DNA from: Paulinella micropora
Taxonomy: Eukaryota > Cercozoa > Imbricatea > Euglyphida > Paulinellidae
Assembly (NCBI GenBank): GCA_019918135.1
Contig: WBZZ01006832.1
Location: forward strand, 29,391 to 93,390
Length of the DNA: 64,000 nucleotides
Reading direction: 5' to 3'
Part shown: positions 29,384 through 39,835 of the stretch, piece by piece
Numbering within the stretch: the first letter of the stretch is position 1
Layout: each line of letters begins with the position of its first letter
Position numbers and translations under genes: made by a program
Notes under the pieces: model-generated
The model's database searches: none
The model's input: only the letters and a program-made list of their open reading frames with translations
Told to the model about the DNA's origin: nothing

Positions 29384-30615
29384 ATGGAACCCTCCGCTGT
29401 ACCTTTATCTCTCCCGCAATCTGCGCGCTTGGTATCGTCGGACTCAATTCTGTGCAGCCCTTGTTGAAATCCTTGCAGCAAGCCGCCGCTGCGAACCAGG
29501 CCGCCTGCCTCGAAGTGGTAATTGCTTGGAAACCAGCTCTCCTCCCGGAAGACCTCCCGCCGACGCCACACCCCTCGCACCTCTGGTTCGACGAACTGGA
29601 GGCGGGCCTCCGTACTTTCACTGGCCCCGAGTTCTACCTCAGCCTGTTCCGCTTCGCGGCCGCGACCGGCCTCCGCAACTCTGTCCTCGTGCGCCTGCCT
29701 ACCGCCGAGCTGTTCCCGCACGTTCCGTCGCCGGAGCTCACCCGCGCCCTGTGCGGGCTCGGCGGACGCCGCGCGCTGGACGCTCTGCGGCCGTTCTTAA
29801 GGCAACCGCTGGACCGCAGGCTCGCCGAGGACTGTCCCTTAATCACCGGCTGCGTAATCATGAGCGACACTTTCGACGCGGGTGTGCGCCAGGCTGAGCC
29901 AGTTCGAGTTCCTGGCACGTTGTTCGGCAGCGGACGGTACCTTTGACGCTGGCGCCCTCCACCGGCAGCTGGAGCTGCACGGGACAATCTTGATTGTACC
30001 GAGGGCGCGCACTACTGGCAGGTCCCGCCGCACGTCGCGTCACCGCGGTTCGTGCCCTTTGAAGTCTTGTACCAACTGCACAGACAACGCGGCATCAACC
30101 TGCGGAAGCTGTTTCGAACAAGTCAGGACCAGGACGGCGAGGCCGCGTGCGGCCTGCCGCTGCGCGCGCGCTACTGGTTTGCCAAGGCCTGGCTCGACGC
30201 GCGCGACAGGCAGGTGGCCCTGGGCTTCCTGGCAACTTCCGCGACCGGGTCACTGGGCGCGCCCCCGACGCCGGCCGTGCTGCGCCAGGTTCTGCTGGAG
30301 CTGCGATTCTTCGGAGAAACCCACGGCTGGCTGCGGGACGACCTGGCGGAGCCAAAGGAGCTGCCAGAGTACAGGCGCGCGCGCGAGGCTGCCGCCGGCC
30401 TAGAGCGCCTGCTGCGCCCGCTGAACGAGGACATTAAGCATCGAGCCCTTGCGCTGTCCGCGCAGTGGATCCCGTCGTTACTAGACGACTGCCTGCGGCG
30501 CGCCCTCAAGCACGTGCTGGGCTTCGTGCTGAACCCAGCCGACGCGCGCGGCAGTCGAGTGCGAACTCGCCAAGTACGAGGACAAACAGCGCCACAAGCG
30601 CCGCCGTACAATTGA
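29384..30615 (+). CDS. Hypothetical protein, about 410 aa, several frameshifts
   Basis: Protein-like sequence runs from ATG 29384 to 30615, but in changing frames. A shift near 29450 leads into SLQQAAAANQAACLEVVIAW. Another near 29880 leads into CARLSQFEFLARCSAADG. A third near 29990 leads into GAHYWQVPPHVASPRFVPFE and onward without interruption. Charged and helical, with no membrane segments. The first third (AACLEVVIAWKP, FRFAAATGLRNSVLVRLP) could be diverged ankyrin-type helix pairs, but no unit is clear. It is convergent with kinase-like 4 (229-nt gap containing AATAAAATA). Confidence 0.45.
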
Positions 30616-30843
30616 AGTAGCAACAGTGTCAGTGCAGGATTCGCTTTGTTCGTAGTTACAATCGGCCGTGTGTTTTCAAAGTTCTTTTTTTTAATAAAAT
30701 ATTGCTACATAGCCTTAAAGTGTTATGTTCCCAACTTTTTTTAAGTTTTTTCCAAACTTCAATCACCATTTCCCCCAAAAAAAAGAACAAGAAAGAAAGG
30801 AAAGTGCATGGAGAGAGAAGGACTGTCTCCACTGCTAGCTTCT

Positions 30844-32334
30844 CTAGTAGCGGTTGAGAGATTCTTGAGAAATCAGAGGGCCGAACTGTCGGCTTCCCAC
30901 CTGAATAGGCTCGACCGCAGCCTGCCAGAGCCTGTGCCATCGCAGTATCGACCAAGCCGGCGCAGCCCCAGCAGAGGCCTTTGGCACCGTCGTCGCTGTG
31001 TGACCTTCTTCCTGCAGAACCCTGAAAGCCTCGCTTGCTTGCACGGTGGAGTAGAATTCGGTGAGTGCTTGGTTTAGTATCCCCATGCCTGGGAACGTCT
31101 CGGGGCATTTAGGGCAGCTTACTACACTCTTGAGGATGTAGTATAGGTAGACACAGGCGAAGTATTCGCCTTTGGGCGACGCGGGACGTTCTGGAGGGTT
31201 CACTGGCGATGTGGGCTGGGACTTTGCAATTTCTTTGGCCTTTTTCCTGTTATAGGTATAACCTGTTCATGAGGAGGAAAGACCCAGCCCGACTTGAGCT
31301 CCTTTTCCGCTTGATAGTACGAGTCGATCTCGGCCATTAGCTCCAGGCTCCTGACAATGTTCTTGACGTCGCCGTGCTTAAAGGCGTCCCTGCCAAGCAT
31401 GGCTTTACGCCAGTTAGGGTCTGCGCGTGCTGCTGGGGGTGCGCTGCACAGCAGCTGCAAGTAGTGCATTATAACTAACGGCCGCAGGTTTGCTTCTGCT
31501 TGTAACTTGGCTGGCAACGGATACACAAATCCGTGCTTGTTTAAGCTCTCCAGGCTCCGCTCTTTCTCTTCAGTTTCAAAGAACTCCAGGTCAGCATCGA
31601 CGATCAGCGGGCGCAGATCTTTGCCTACCATGAGGTTGTTGTGGCTGACATCTGTCCAAACGAGTTTGGGCACCATCATAGCCGCCGGGCCTCCCTTTCG
31701 GTCGTGACAAATGAACCTCTCGAGGGTCTCCTGGATTTCGACAGCTTTGATTCCGGCCAGACCGAGCGCTCGTTAGTGTTCGAGACAGGCGATCAACAAA
31801 CTCTATGGTAACAAACACCAGAGTATTCTCGTCCAGGTCTTCTTTAACTTTGAAACTAGACAGTCTTAAGGGGCCTACGTACCAATGAAAATCGCTTGCT
31901 GGCTTAACCTTTTTTGCAGCTAAAGATTTGGCATCTGCTTGCATGGCAGACAGAATTCTTTGGGCGGAAGACTCCGCCTCCTCGCCAGTCAGACTTCGGG
32001 GGGTCCACTGCCCATCAGAAGACGACCACGCACGTGTTACTACAGGAAGCATACAGAGTCGGACGGCCTGCCCTCGTACCAACATAACATGGTGGGACTG
32101 GCCTGAGGCTGTTCCTTCTATGAGCTGTCTTTGTTGCAGAGTTTCCAACTTCGAGACAGCGGCGAAGTAATCCGCAAAGCGCTCTTTCACTGACGCGTCT
32201 TCTTGCTCTTGCTTTATTCTTTCTTGCCAGTGATCATATTCGTCGTGGTAAAAGCCAAAAGGTTCTTTTTGAGCCCAGGAGGCTTCTGACGTCCATAGCG
32301 GTGGGGTCCTGTAATCTGGATTTGGCACGCTCAT
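30844..32334 (-). CDS. Protein kinase-like protein (kinase-like 4), frameshifts
   Basis: ATG 32334. The N-terminal half holds a DEYDHWQERIKQEQED coiled stretch and a hinge-like TLVFVTIEFVDRL. The frame changes near 31760, then comes LVWTDVSHNNLMVGKDLRPLIVDADLEFF. This aligns with the catalytic loop (D and N kept, TDVSHNN in place of RDLKxxN) and the metal-binding motif (DAD for DFG). Another shift lies at about 31200, giving a C-terminal tail with a CPKC pair (VVSCPKCPETFPG). It is the most diverged of the four kinase-like proteins; loss of the catalytic-loop Lys suggests weak or altered activity. Joined length is near 495 residues. Confidence 0.6.
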
Positions 32335-32588
32335 GGGCCCCTCTTTAAAATACTACAGAGAAGGGACCCAACTAAAAAAAACAAGCCTCCCAAAGATTTT
32401 TTTAAAAGCCGATCTTCCATCCGCCCCCCTTCACCACTTTATCCAGCCCCCGCGAGCGCTCACTCAGAAAATAACTCAGCAGCCAGCCTGCTACCCCCCC
32501 CCCCGTGCGCGCGCCCAGCCGGACGTGAGCGGACGGGGGGGGGGTGGGGGCGCGAGACAGAGCAATTTTACACACACGCCCGCAAAGA
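32335..32588. other. Short intergenic region
   Basis: Contains C12 and G10 runs (near 32495 and 32536) with CGCGCGC between. No gene seen. It lies between the 3' end of the surface protein and the start of kinase-like 4, both on the minus strand. Confidence 0.5.
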
Positions 32589-34560
32589 TCAACAGCGCGC
32601 CACCGCCACGGCTACCGGCCAGGCGCTGAGGTTCTGCTTAAACGCGCAGGCAAAATCTAGCATGTTACTGGCGCGAGCGTCGGCGCGCACGCGCCAGCCG
32701 CTAAGGTCCCGGTTGAAGGCCGAGGCCTCGTAGAAGGCACAGACCAGGCTCGTCACGCGGCCTACGTCCCAGCCGCCAATGTCCCCGTTGAAGCTGCGCG
32801 CGCTCGAGAACGTTCTGTACAACGACGTCACGGCCGTGGTGTTCCAGTACAAGGGCTGGTTGAACCTCCACGCGTCCGCGAGCAAAAACGCCAGCTCCCC
32901 GACAAACGGCACGTCGTCCCAGTCGCGCAGGTCGCCCACCAGAATCTGTGCGTCGCTCAGAAACCACTGGAAGGCGTCCACGTAGCGCAGGGCCTGTGTG
33001 CCCGCGATTGGCGCGAGGTACGACAGGTACGACAGCGACGACCCCGCGCCGCAGAAAAAGAGCCGGTTGCGTTGCGCGTTCTGCCACACATAGCTGGGCT
33101 GGAACGACGACTCCGCGGTGGTCAGGCTCACGTTGCCCCACGAGTGGATCGCCTGCACCCACAACATGTTGTAGCCCAGGTGGCGCAGCCCGTGCAACGC
33201 GCCGCGGATCCTGATCTGCACACGCGCGTGCACCGCGTACGCGCCCGAGGCCTTCGTGCAGGCAGCCACGCCCGGCGCTTGCACGCACGTCTGTACCGCC
33301 GAACCATCACCCCAGTCGACCGTGAAGGTGTGCGCGGCCATCGCCACCACGGCCGGGTCCAGGTAGCTGAGCTCCGGCGCGCGCGGGCTCGGGTCGTACT
33401 CAGCAAATACCGTCATGACGAAATCGGAGCCACACAGCGCCGCGCGGTCTGCCTCCCGCACGCGCGTGCCCGCAAAGGCCCACAGGCAAGCGCCCGCGCG
33501 GTCCGTCGCCGGGGGCAGGCGCGGCGCCCAGGCCGCCAGGCCGTACGTGTACTCGCTGGCGCCCTGCAACAAGTAGTCCCAGCGCTGCAGGCCGCTGACG
33601 TTCCAACTGCCCAGGTCCGCCACCCAAACGGTGGCGTGGTTGAAGGCGGCGGTCGCGTCCAGCAGCGACGCCGTCCGCCACAGCTCGACGCCCGGGAACG
33701 CAGAGGCGCCGGTGTCCGCGAACGCGAAGGCTACCGTCGTGACGGCCGACACGTCCCACAGGTTCAGCCCTGACCAGCAACCGCTGAGACTCCGCGAACA
33801 CGTACGACAGCGTCGTGACGGCCGACGTGTCCAGCGCCCCGACGTCTAGTGCCAGCGCGGCCAGGCCGCTGAAGGACCGGTGCAGCGACGTGAGGCCGGC
33901 CGGCGCGGGCAGCGGCGCGACCCGCTCCAGTGCCGCCAGGTTCTGCAAATGTCTGCCCGCCGTCGGGTGCAGCTCGATACGGCCCCAGTCGTTAATTGCG
34001 ACCAGCGACGTGCCCGCGGCTTCGGCGGGCTCGAAGGTGCCGCCCCCGCACGCACAGCACGCTTCGGCAGCACCTAGCCCGCCCAGCCCCGCGTACAGGT
34101 TGGTCGGAAAGCGCAGGCAGGCCTCCTCCGGCGGGCCATAGCGCAGCTCGCTCTCGATCGTCGCGCACGAACGCCCGGCCCTGTCGGTCCACACGGCCGG
34201 GTACTGGTTGTGGCAGCGCGAGCCGGGCGCGTACAGCATGCTCCAGCCCAGCGCTCTGCCCGTGATCTTGATCACGTAGAAGCCGCGGGCGGCGTAGGTG
34301 TACTGGCAGGGCAGGCCATCGTTGGTGCACTTGACATTGGTGGAGCCGTCGCCCCAGTCCACGTTGAAAGCCTGTTGCTGGCCCTGGCCGCCGCCGAGCG
34401 GCAGCACGTACGTCGCGCCGGCGCTGGTGACGCTGACGTTCAGCAACGCCCGGCCCGTCTGCCCGCTCTGTGCGGCCGCGCACGTCGCCCAGCACAGCCA
34501 GAGCCCCCAGAGCTTAGTACAGTGTGCGGTCCGCCTCGTAAGGCACGCTCGGGCTGGCAT
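32589..34560 (-). CDS. Secreted WGDG/DUF285 (BspA-like) surface protein 1, one frameshift
   Basis: About 656 residues. The N terminus ends in a signal-like segment LWGLWLCWATCAAAQSG. Two modules follow, each opened by a PKD-like strand FNVDWGDGS or FTVDWGDGS and then a Cys-containing loop and HTY/YTY block. Each continues with the DUF285 pattern (W ... A/V-T-x-L ... F ... A-x-x-F-N-x-D-x-x-x-W), e.g. SFNGDIGGWDVGRVTSLVCAF. A one-base shift near 33765 joins the two halves. Such proteins are surface adhesins in bacteria and protists. It is a paralogue of the divergently transcribed gene at 35.05 kb, with block-for-block matches (GWSMLYA, CACGGGT, HPTAGRHLQNL). Confidence 0.75.
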
Positions 34561-35051
34561 TTAAGTTTCGGCCACCCCAAGCCAAGAACGGACGGGGTAT
34601 GAGAAAAGAGGGGGGGGGGGGGAGAGGCCCCCTCCCATTTTTCTTGGCCTGGGGGGGGCCCGCGTGCCCCCCTGGTGGCCAAGAAAAAGAGTGGTGGAGG
34701 GAATGGGAGAATCACGGCAAAAACGAGGGGGTATGGGATTTCCGGGGGGGAAAGGGCGGGGGGGGGGGAGTTTCTTTGACATGCGGGCCAGAGTGTGAGG
34801 GTAAAAGGGGAGAGTGTGAAGGGTAAAAGAGGGGGGGGGGAGGGGGGTGTGCAGAGGTTGTTTTTTTAGAGGTGCGAGTATGGCAAAAGCTCTCTTTGAC
34901 AAAGCACCCAAAAATACATAAACCTAAACAGAAAAATCTTTGCAGCGACCCTCCCCCACCAAAGCTTGGAGGTGTGCCATTTTTTCTCTCTTAGCTAAGT
35001 CCTTTTCCCTCCCGAAAACAAACACACGGACAAAAAAACTAGCAGCCGACG
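34561..35051. other. Divergent promoter region between surface proteins
   Basis: 490 nt shared by two divergent paralogues. The half next to the minus-strand gene is G-rich on the plus strand (G13-class run near 34611, G10 near 34759) and the half next to the plus-strand gene is C/T- then A-rich. Expected to hold both promoters. No ORF supported. Confidence 0.6.
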
Positions 35052-37112
35052 ATGTTGTCTAGTGCGAATCGTTCCCGCACGCCACCCTGGCTGGCCTGGT
35101 GTCTGTGTGCGGGCGCGCTGTGTGCCGTAGCTTACTGTCCCCATACTCCGCCGCCGGACGGCCTCCCCAGCCCCACCGCCAGCCCGACCGCCAGCCCGAC
35201 CGCCAGCCAGACCGCCAGCCGCAGCCCCGGCCCGCCAGCGGCCTGGCTGAACCTCAGCGTCACCAGCGCCGGCGCCACGTACCAGCTGCCGCTGGGCGGC
35301 GCAACTGCCGGCCGGCGGTTGCAGCAGTCGACCTTCAGCGTGGACTGGGGGGACGGTTCGGCCGCGGTGCAGTGCACCAACAACGGCCAGGCCTGCGGCC
35401 ACACGTTTGCCGCCCGCGGCTTCTACCGAGTGCAGCTGACGGGCCCCGTGCTGGGCTGGAGCATGCTGTACGCGACGGGCACGCGCTGCGCCGACTACTA
35501 CCCCCAGGTGTGGCTGGACGAGGCCGGGCAGTCGTGCCCGCAGTACCAGTTCGAGACAGCGGGCTCTTCTTACTCCAACCTATGCAATTCGTACACGGGC
35601 TCGTGGTACGCCTGGGTAGGCGGGCTCGGGGCGTCGCAGGCCTGCTGCGCGTGCGGCGGCGGCACCGTCGAGCCCGCCGAACCGGCGGGGGCTCACCTAG
35701 TGGCCATCGACGACTGGGGGGACATCGACCTGCACCCCACGGCCGGCAGGCACTTGCAGAACCTGGTGGAGCTGCAGCGCGTCGCTCCGCTGCCCGCGCA
35801 GACCGGCCTCAGGTCTTTGTACCGGTCCTTCAGCGGCCTGGACTCGCTCGCCGCCGTGCTGGACGTGAGCGCGCTGGACACGTCGGCCGTGACCGACGCG
35901 TCGTACGTGTTCGCCGAGTCTTTCTTGCTGGACACGGCGGGCCTCGGCGCCTGGAACATGTCGGCGGCCAGGGACCTGGCGTTCGCGTTCGCCGTCACCA
36001 ACGGCTCCTTCGCGGGCGTCGGGCAGTGGGACACCCGGTCGCTGGTCAACGCGACCGCCGCCTTCAACCACGCCATGGGCTTTACGCAGGACCTGGCGGG
36101 ATGGGACGTGCGGGGCCTGCAGCTGTGGGACAACTTGCTGCAGGGCGCCGAGTCGTACACGCACGGGCTGAGCGCCTGGGCCACCCAGTTGCCGGCGGGC
36201 AGGGGCGCCTGCCTGTGGGCCTTTGCGCGCACGCGCGTGCGCGAGCAAGCGCGCGCCGCGCTCTGCGAGCCCGAATTCGTGCTCATCGTCAACAGCGGCT
36301 ACGGGGACACGCCGTCGCTGAGGTATCTGGACCCGGCCGTGGTCACCAGCATTCCTGCACACACCTTCACGGTCGACTGGGGCGACGGCACGACGCAGAC
36401 GTGCACGCAGGCCCCGGGCACCTCGAGCTGCACCAAAAATTCGGGCGCGTACCCGAACGACCAGGTGTTCATCCTGCGGATCCGGGGCGACCTGCACGGC
36501 CTGCGGCGGATCGGCACTAGTAGCATCCTGAGTGTCGTAGCCATCAACTCGTGGGGCAACGTGAGCTTGACCACGGCCCAATCCTCGTTCCACCTAGACA
36601 ACTCGGTGTCCGGTGCTTACCGCAACTCGCTCTTGTACAGCGATAGCTACTCCGACCTGAGCAGCCTGTCATACGTGGCGCCTATCACGGGCACCCAGGC
36701 CCTGCGCTACGTGGACAACTTCGGCGCCCTGTTCGTCGGCGCACGCAGCCTGGTGGGCGACCTGCGGGACTGGGACGTTCCGCTGCGGGGTTCTTTGTAC
36801 AAGATGCTGTTAGGGGCGCGCATGCTCAACCAGCCCTTGTACTGGAACACTACAGCTGTCACCGGCCTCTCGCAAACGTTCGCGAATGCCATGAGCTTTA
36901 ACGGCGACCTCAGCGGCTGGGACGTGGGCCGGGTCACGAGCCTGAGCGGGACCTTTAAGGATACCAAGAGCTTTAACCGGGACATCAGCGGTTGGAACGT
37001 GGGGGCCGTCACCGACACCAGCTATATGCTGCTCAGGGCCTGCGCCTTCCACCAGGACCTCGGCGCGTGGCCTAGCGGGATCCGGCCGGCCGTAACCAAT
37101 TGCCCGACCTAA
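35052..37112 (+). CDS. Secreted WGDG/DUF285 (BspA-like) surface protein 2, 686 aa
   Basis: ATG 35052; uninterrupted. Signal peptide WLAWCLCAGALCAVAYC, then a Ser/Pro/Thr linker with tandem SPTA units (GCCAGCCCGACC repeats at DNA level), typical of an O-glycosylated stalk. Module 1 begins FSVDWGDGSAAVQC and module 2 FTVDWGDGTTQTC. The end is a run of DUF285 repeats: SFNGDLSGWDVGRVTSL, SFNRDISGWNVGAVTD, AFHQDLGAWPSG. Many NxS/T sequons (NLS, NMS, NGS, NAT, NVS, NTT). No C-terminal membrane segment, so it is secreted or attached non-covalently. Likely a virion or host-cell surface adhesin; it pairs with its paralogue next door. Confidence 0.8.
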   Translation: MLSSANRSRTPPWLAWCLCAGALCAVAYCPHTPPPDGLPSPTASPTASPTASQTASRSPGPPAAWLNLSVTSAGATYQLPLGGATAGRRLQQSTFSVDWGDGSAAVQCTNNGQACGHTFAARGFYRVQLTGPVLGWSMLYATGTRCADYYPQVWLDEAGQSCPQYQFETAGSSYSNLCNSYTGSWYAWVGGLGASQACCACGGGTVEPAEPAGAHLVAIDDWGDIDLHPTAGRHLQNLVELQRVAPLPAQTGLRSLYRSFSGLDSLAAVLDVSALDTSAVTDASYVFAESFLLDTAGLGAWNMSAARDLAFAFAVTNGSFAGVGQWDTRSLVNATAAFNHAMGFTQDLAGWDVRGLQLWDNLLQGAESYTHGLSAWATQLPAGRGACLWAFARTRVREQARAALCEPEFVLIVNSGYGDTPSLRYLDPAVVTSIPAHTFTVDWGDGTTQTCTQAPGTSSCTKNSGAYPNDQVFILRIRGDLHGLRRIGTSSILSVVAINSWGNVSLTTAQSSFHLDNSVSGAYRNSLLYSDSYSDLSSLSYVAPITGTQALRYVDNFGALFVGARSLVGDLRDWDVPLRGSLYKMLLGARMLNQPLYWNTTAVTGLSQTFANAMSFNGDLSGWDVGRVTSLSGTFKDTKSFNRDISGWNVGAVTDTSYMLLRACAFHQDLGAWPSGIRPAVTNCPT

Positions 37113-37467
37113 CCGTAGATTACCAAAGAAAAAAAAACAGCCTGCTGGCTGAGCTGTAAAAATGGCTTTTTTTTAAATTAAAAAAAATCTTTGGACTATA
37201 CACCAGTTATCCAAAAGCAGAAATACAAGGCGGAGCGGAAGAGAGAGAGAGAGAGAAAAAAAGTGCAGATCAGACAGAAAGTAGTTAGACAGAAATCTCA
37301 CTAGTTTGGGATGGGAAAGGTTGCAAGGCCTCCCGCCCCCCCCCCCCCAGTTCTTTTCGCGGCTGGCCCCCACATTGGGCTGCGCAATGTTGGGGGGGGG
37401 GGGGGCCTTCGCGCCCCTTTCCCCCCCCCCCGGGAGACAAGACAAGACCTTCAGAAAAAACTCTTTC
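37113..37467. other. Intergenic region with homopolymers
   Basis: A/T-rich part near 37160-37190, a (GA)n stretch at 37240-37258, then C12, G14 and C10 runs between 37335 and 37430. No supported gene. Confidence 0.55.
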
Positions 37468-38067
37468 ATGTCCACAGCAGGTAAAATGGCCCGCAACCTG
37501 ATCGACAGATGTTATCATGAGAGTTGCCCGCTCCACCATCAGCCGGCCGACGTACGTTTCCGCAAGTGTGCCCGCTGTCTCTATGCTACGTACTGCAGCC
37601 AAAAGTGCCAGAAGGCACACTGGAAGGGCGAGCACGGCCGGCTCTGCCGCGAGGGCTCCTTGTTCGCGACTCAACACCGGCGCCTGAACGCGTACATGTC
37701 CTTCATCAGGAAAGAAAAAGGCGACGCGCTCAACCGCGAACTAGTGTCGTTGGCGCCGCTCGGCGAGCAGGGCGGGGTAGTGTACGTGTGCCTGGCCCCG
37801 GACGGCACCGAGAGGCGCCGCTACGTGTCGGCGTCTGTGTTGCTGCGTCCGGCCTGGGAAAGACTGCGCTGCATGGTGGCCGGCGTGCCGGTTTTCCAAT
37901 TGCAGCAGCAGCGCGGACATAACCACCCTCACCGGCTGCTGATGGTAGAGGCGCCCTTCGTTCGTCTGTTTGACGGGCCGACGATCGCCAACGAAGCTGA
38001 TGAGGGCGCTCAGTACATGTACTGGCAGACCGCTTCCGCGGTGATGTTGTTGTGGTTAGTGGGATGA
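37468..38067 (+). CDS. MYND-type zinc finger protein, 199 aa
   Basis: ATG 37468 (second Met at 37486). The N-terminal MYND finger reads C-Y-H-E-S-C, then CARCLYATYCSQKCQKAHW and KGEHGRLC, with the full set of Cys/His ligands (CxxxxC, CxxC, CxxxC, HxxxC). The remaining 150 residues are unfamiliar and include VVYVCLAPDGTERRRYV. MYND fingers bind proline-rich peptides and are found in transcriptional co-repressors and methyltransferases; no SET domain is seen here. A decayed partial copy of the finger lies at 40.47-40.6 kb. It is convergent with the next gene (79-nt gap containing ATTAAAC). Confidence 0.8.
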   Translation: MSTAGKMARNLIDRCYHESCPLHHQPADVRFRKCARCLYATYCSQKCQKAHWKGEHGRLCREGSLFATQHRRLNAYMSFIRKEKGDALNRELVSLAPLGEQGGVVYVCLAPDGTERRRYVSASVLLRPAWERLRCMVAGVPVFQLQQQRGHNHPHRLLMVEAPFVRLFDGPTIANEADEGAQYMYWQTASAVMLLWLVG

Positions 38068-38146
38068 AAAGACGCTTTTTTGTTTTGTTATTAAACAAAC
38101 GAACTCGCTGCGTTCACAGCAAGATTTAAAAAAAAAGTCGGGCTCG

Positions 38147-39835
38147 TCACTCTACTACCGCCCCATTCCTGCCGGAACAGTCTCTCACCCGCGCGCCCAG
38201 CCCTTTGAAGTCAGGTGCGCGGCAAGCCAGCGGCGCAAACAGCCTCTGTAACATTTCAGCGCGGGTAGGCCCGTTCGTCAGCCACAGGGCCCTCTCCTCG
38301 TCCTTCAGCAGCAGGCCCCGCCAGATAGAGGACACCAGTAGCAGCCAGGGGTGGCCGATTCGTCTGTTGTACGACAGGTCCCCGGGGTCGTGGCTGTGCG
38401 CGACCATCAGCGCCCGGGCCAACGACAGCAAGAAGCAGCTGCGCTCGCTGCCGTCCTGGTCGGGCGTGCCCCCCGCATCTTCTGCCTGAACCTGCGGCCG
38501 AACAGACAGACAGCCGGTTAGTGTCTCGGCGAGACAGCCGCGCTCGAACAGCGTAGCGGGCCTGTCGGGGTTGTAGTAGTGCCAGCGGCCGGCATTCGCG
38601 AACCAGACTACGCAGTGTAAACGCGTGTCGACCGAGCGCCGGCTGACGAGGAACGTGCTGTACTGTCTTAGGTCCTCAGATGTAAGAGTGGTCGTCGCCT
38701 CGTCGAGATCCCAAAGGATCCTGCGCGGGCACAACTTGGCGAACGGCCGGGCATGTCCGTACCGGAACTCGTGCAGCTTCCGCAGCACGACGTTGCCGCT
38801 GGCGCCGATGCCGGTGCCCAAACGTGGGTCCCACGACGCCAGCAAGCCCAGCCCGAAGAACACGCGGCCGTTCCTGAAGCCCACGTTGCGCTGCCAATCG
38901 AACCGCCCTACGTCGCCTATGGCGCGCAGCCACCACCGCAGCACCCAGGCGTGATCGGGTGCGACAACGATGGCGTCGTCCCAGCCCAGCACGCGCGGCC
39001 ACCGAGCCGGCACATAGTGCAGGGTCAGCAGGGGGGCGCTGGTGTCGACGTCGCAGCCGGCAAAGGCGTAGTGTGTGCGGGCGGCCGCGTAGCTCCAGGC
39101 GAACGCGGCGGCCGCCGATGGTAGCCCCACGCCGCCGCCGCCGAGTCTGTCCTGCCTAGTCGCCAACGTCGAGAGTCCCAGCGCCAGCCAGTGCAGCCTA
39201 GCTATGGACCAGCGCCCGGTCGCGACGTAACAGCCCCCGGCGCTGGCAACGCCTGCATCTAGCACAGGCCAGCGCCGGCAGGGCACCAACGGCTCGCCGG
39301 CGCCGGGCCACTCGAGCGCCCAGCGCAAGGTTCGCTCGAAATAGTTCAGCACGTCGTGGACTGCGTGTCGGCGCGCGCTCGCGAGCCGGCAACGTTGCCT
39401 GAGCTCGCGATTGTCATGTGCTACTGTCAGAACGCACACGGGGTCGCGGTCGAACAACGCGTTGAAGTCGGCGTTCGGCAGGTCGTGCGCCAGCAGCCTG
39501 GCCCTGGCGCCGAGGTCTACCCACTGCAAATGCCCGCCCTCCAGCAGCACCACGACGCGGCGGAGGGTATTTAGGTCGTCGTGCCAGGGTTGGTTCGCCA
39601 CCAACCGCAGGAGACTCTCGAACCGCGGGCGCGCCGGCGGGCGCGGCGGCGGGTGTTGCTCAAAGAACTGCAGCCCGGCCCGCACCAAGACCCGCGCGTC
39701 GGGACAGTGGGCCAGGCACAGCTCGAACAGCCCGGGAAACCAGATCTCTTGGCGGGCCGCCCGTTCAAGTAGCGCACACTGTCCCGCCGCGCGGCGGTAA
39801 CGGCGGCTACCCCGTTTCTTTCTTGCCTGGTGCAT
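38147..39835 (-). CDS. Hypothetical protein with possible Ulp1/adenain-like cysteine protease domain
   Basis: 562 residues from ATG 39835 (MHQARKKRGSRRYRR, strongly basic start); uninterrupted. In the last 170 residues the order RLHCVVWFANAGRWHYYNPD, then TPDQDGSERSCFLLSLARAL, recalls the His ... Asp/Asn ... Gln ... Cys layout of C48/C5-type proteases (H-x-x-x-W/F, Y-x-N/D-P, Q-D-x-x-S-C). In large DNA viruses such proteases process core proteins or SUMO/ubiquitin conjugates. The first 350 residues are rich in Arg, Trp and Leu and I cannot assign them. The protease reading rests on motif order only. Confidence 0.45.
   Translation of the reverse strand: MHQARKKRGSRRYRRAAGQCALLERAARQEIWFPGLFELCLAHCPDARVLVRAGLQFFEQHPPPRPPARPRFESLLRLVANQPWHDDLNTLRRVVVLLEGGHLQWVDLGARARLLAHDLPNADFNALFDRDPVCVLTVAHDNRELRQRCRLASARRHAVHDVLNYFERTLRWALEWPGAGEPLVPCRRWPVLDAGVASAGGCYVATGRWSIARLHWLALGLSTLATRQDRLGGGGVGLPSAAAAFAWSYAAARTHYAFAGCDVDTSAPLLTLHYVPARWPRVLGWDDAIVVAPDHAWVLRWWLRAIGDVGRFDWQRNVGFRNGRVFFGLGLLASWDPRLGTGIGASGNVVLRKLHEFRYGHARPFAKLCPRRILWDLDEATTTLTSEDLRQYSTFLVSRRSVDTRLHCVVWFANAGRWHYYNPDRPATLFERGCLAETLTGCLSVRPQVQAEDAGGTPDQDGSERSCFLLSLARALMVAHSHDPGDLSYNRRIGHPWLLLVSSIWRGLLLKDEERALWLTNGPTRAEMLQRLFAPLACRAPDFKGLGARVRDCSGRNGAVVE

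Noticed and set aside
30656-31108. 150-codon minus-strand frame beyond the end of kinase-like 4
   Set aside because: It overlaps the conserved kinase-like tail in another frame and ends in a hydrophobic translation of A/T-rich spacer.
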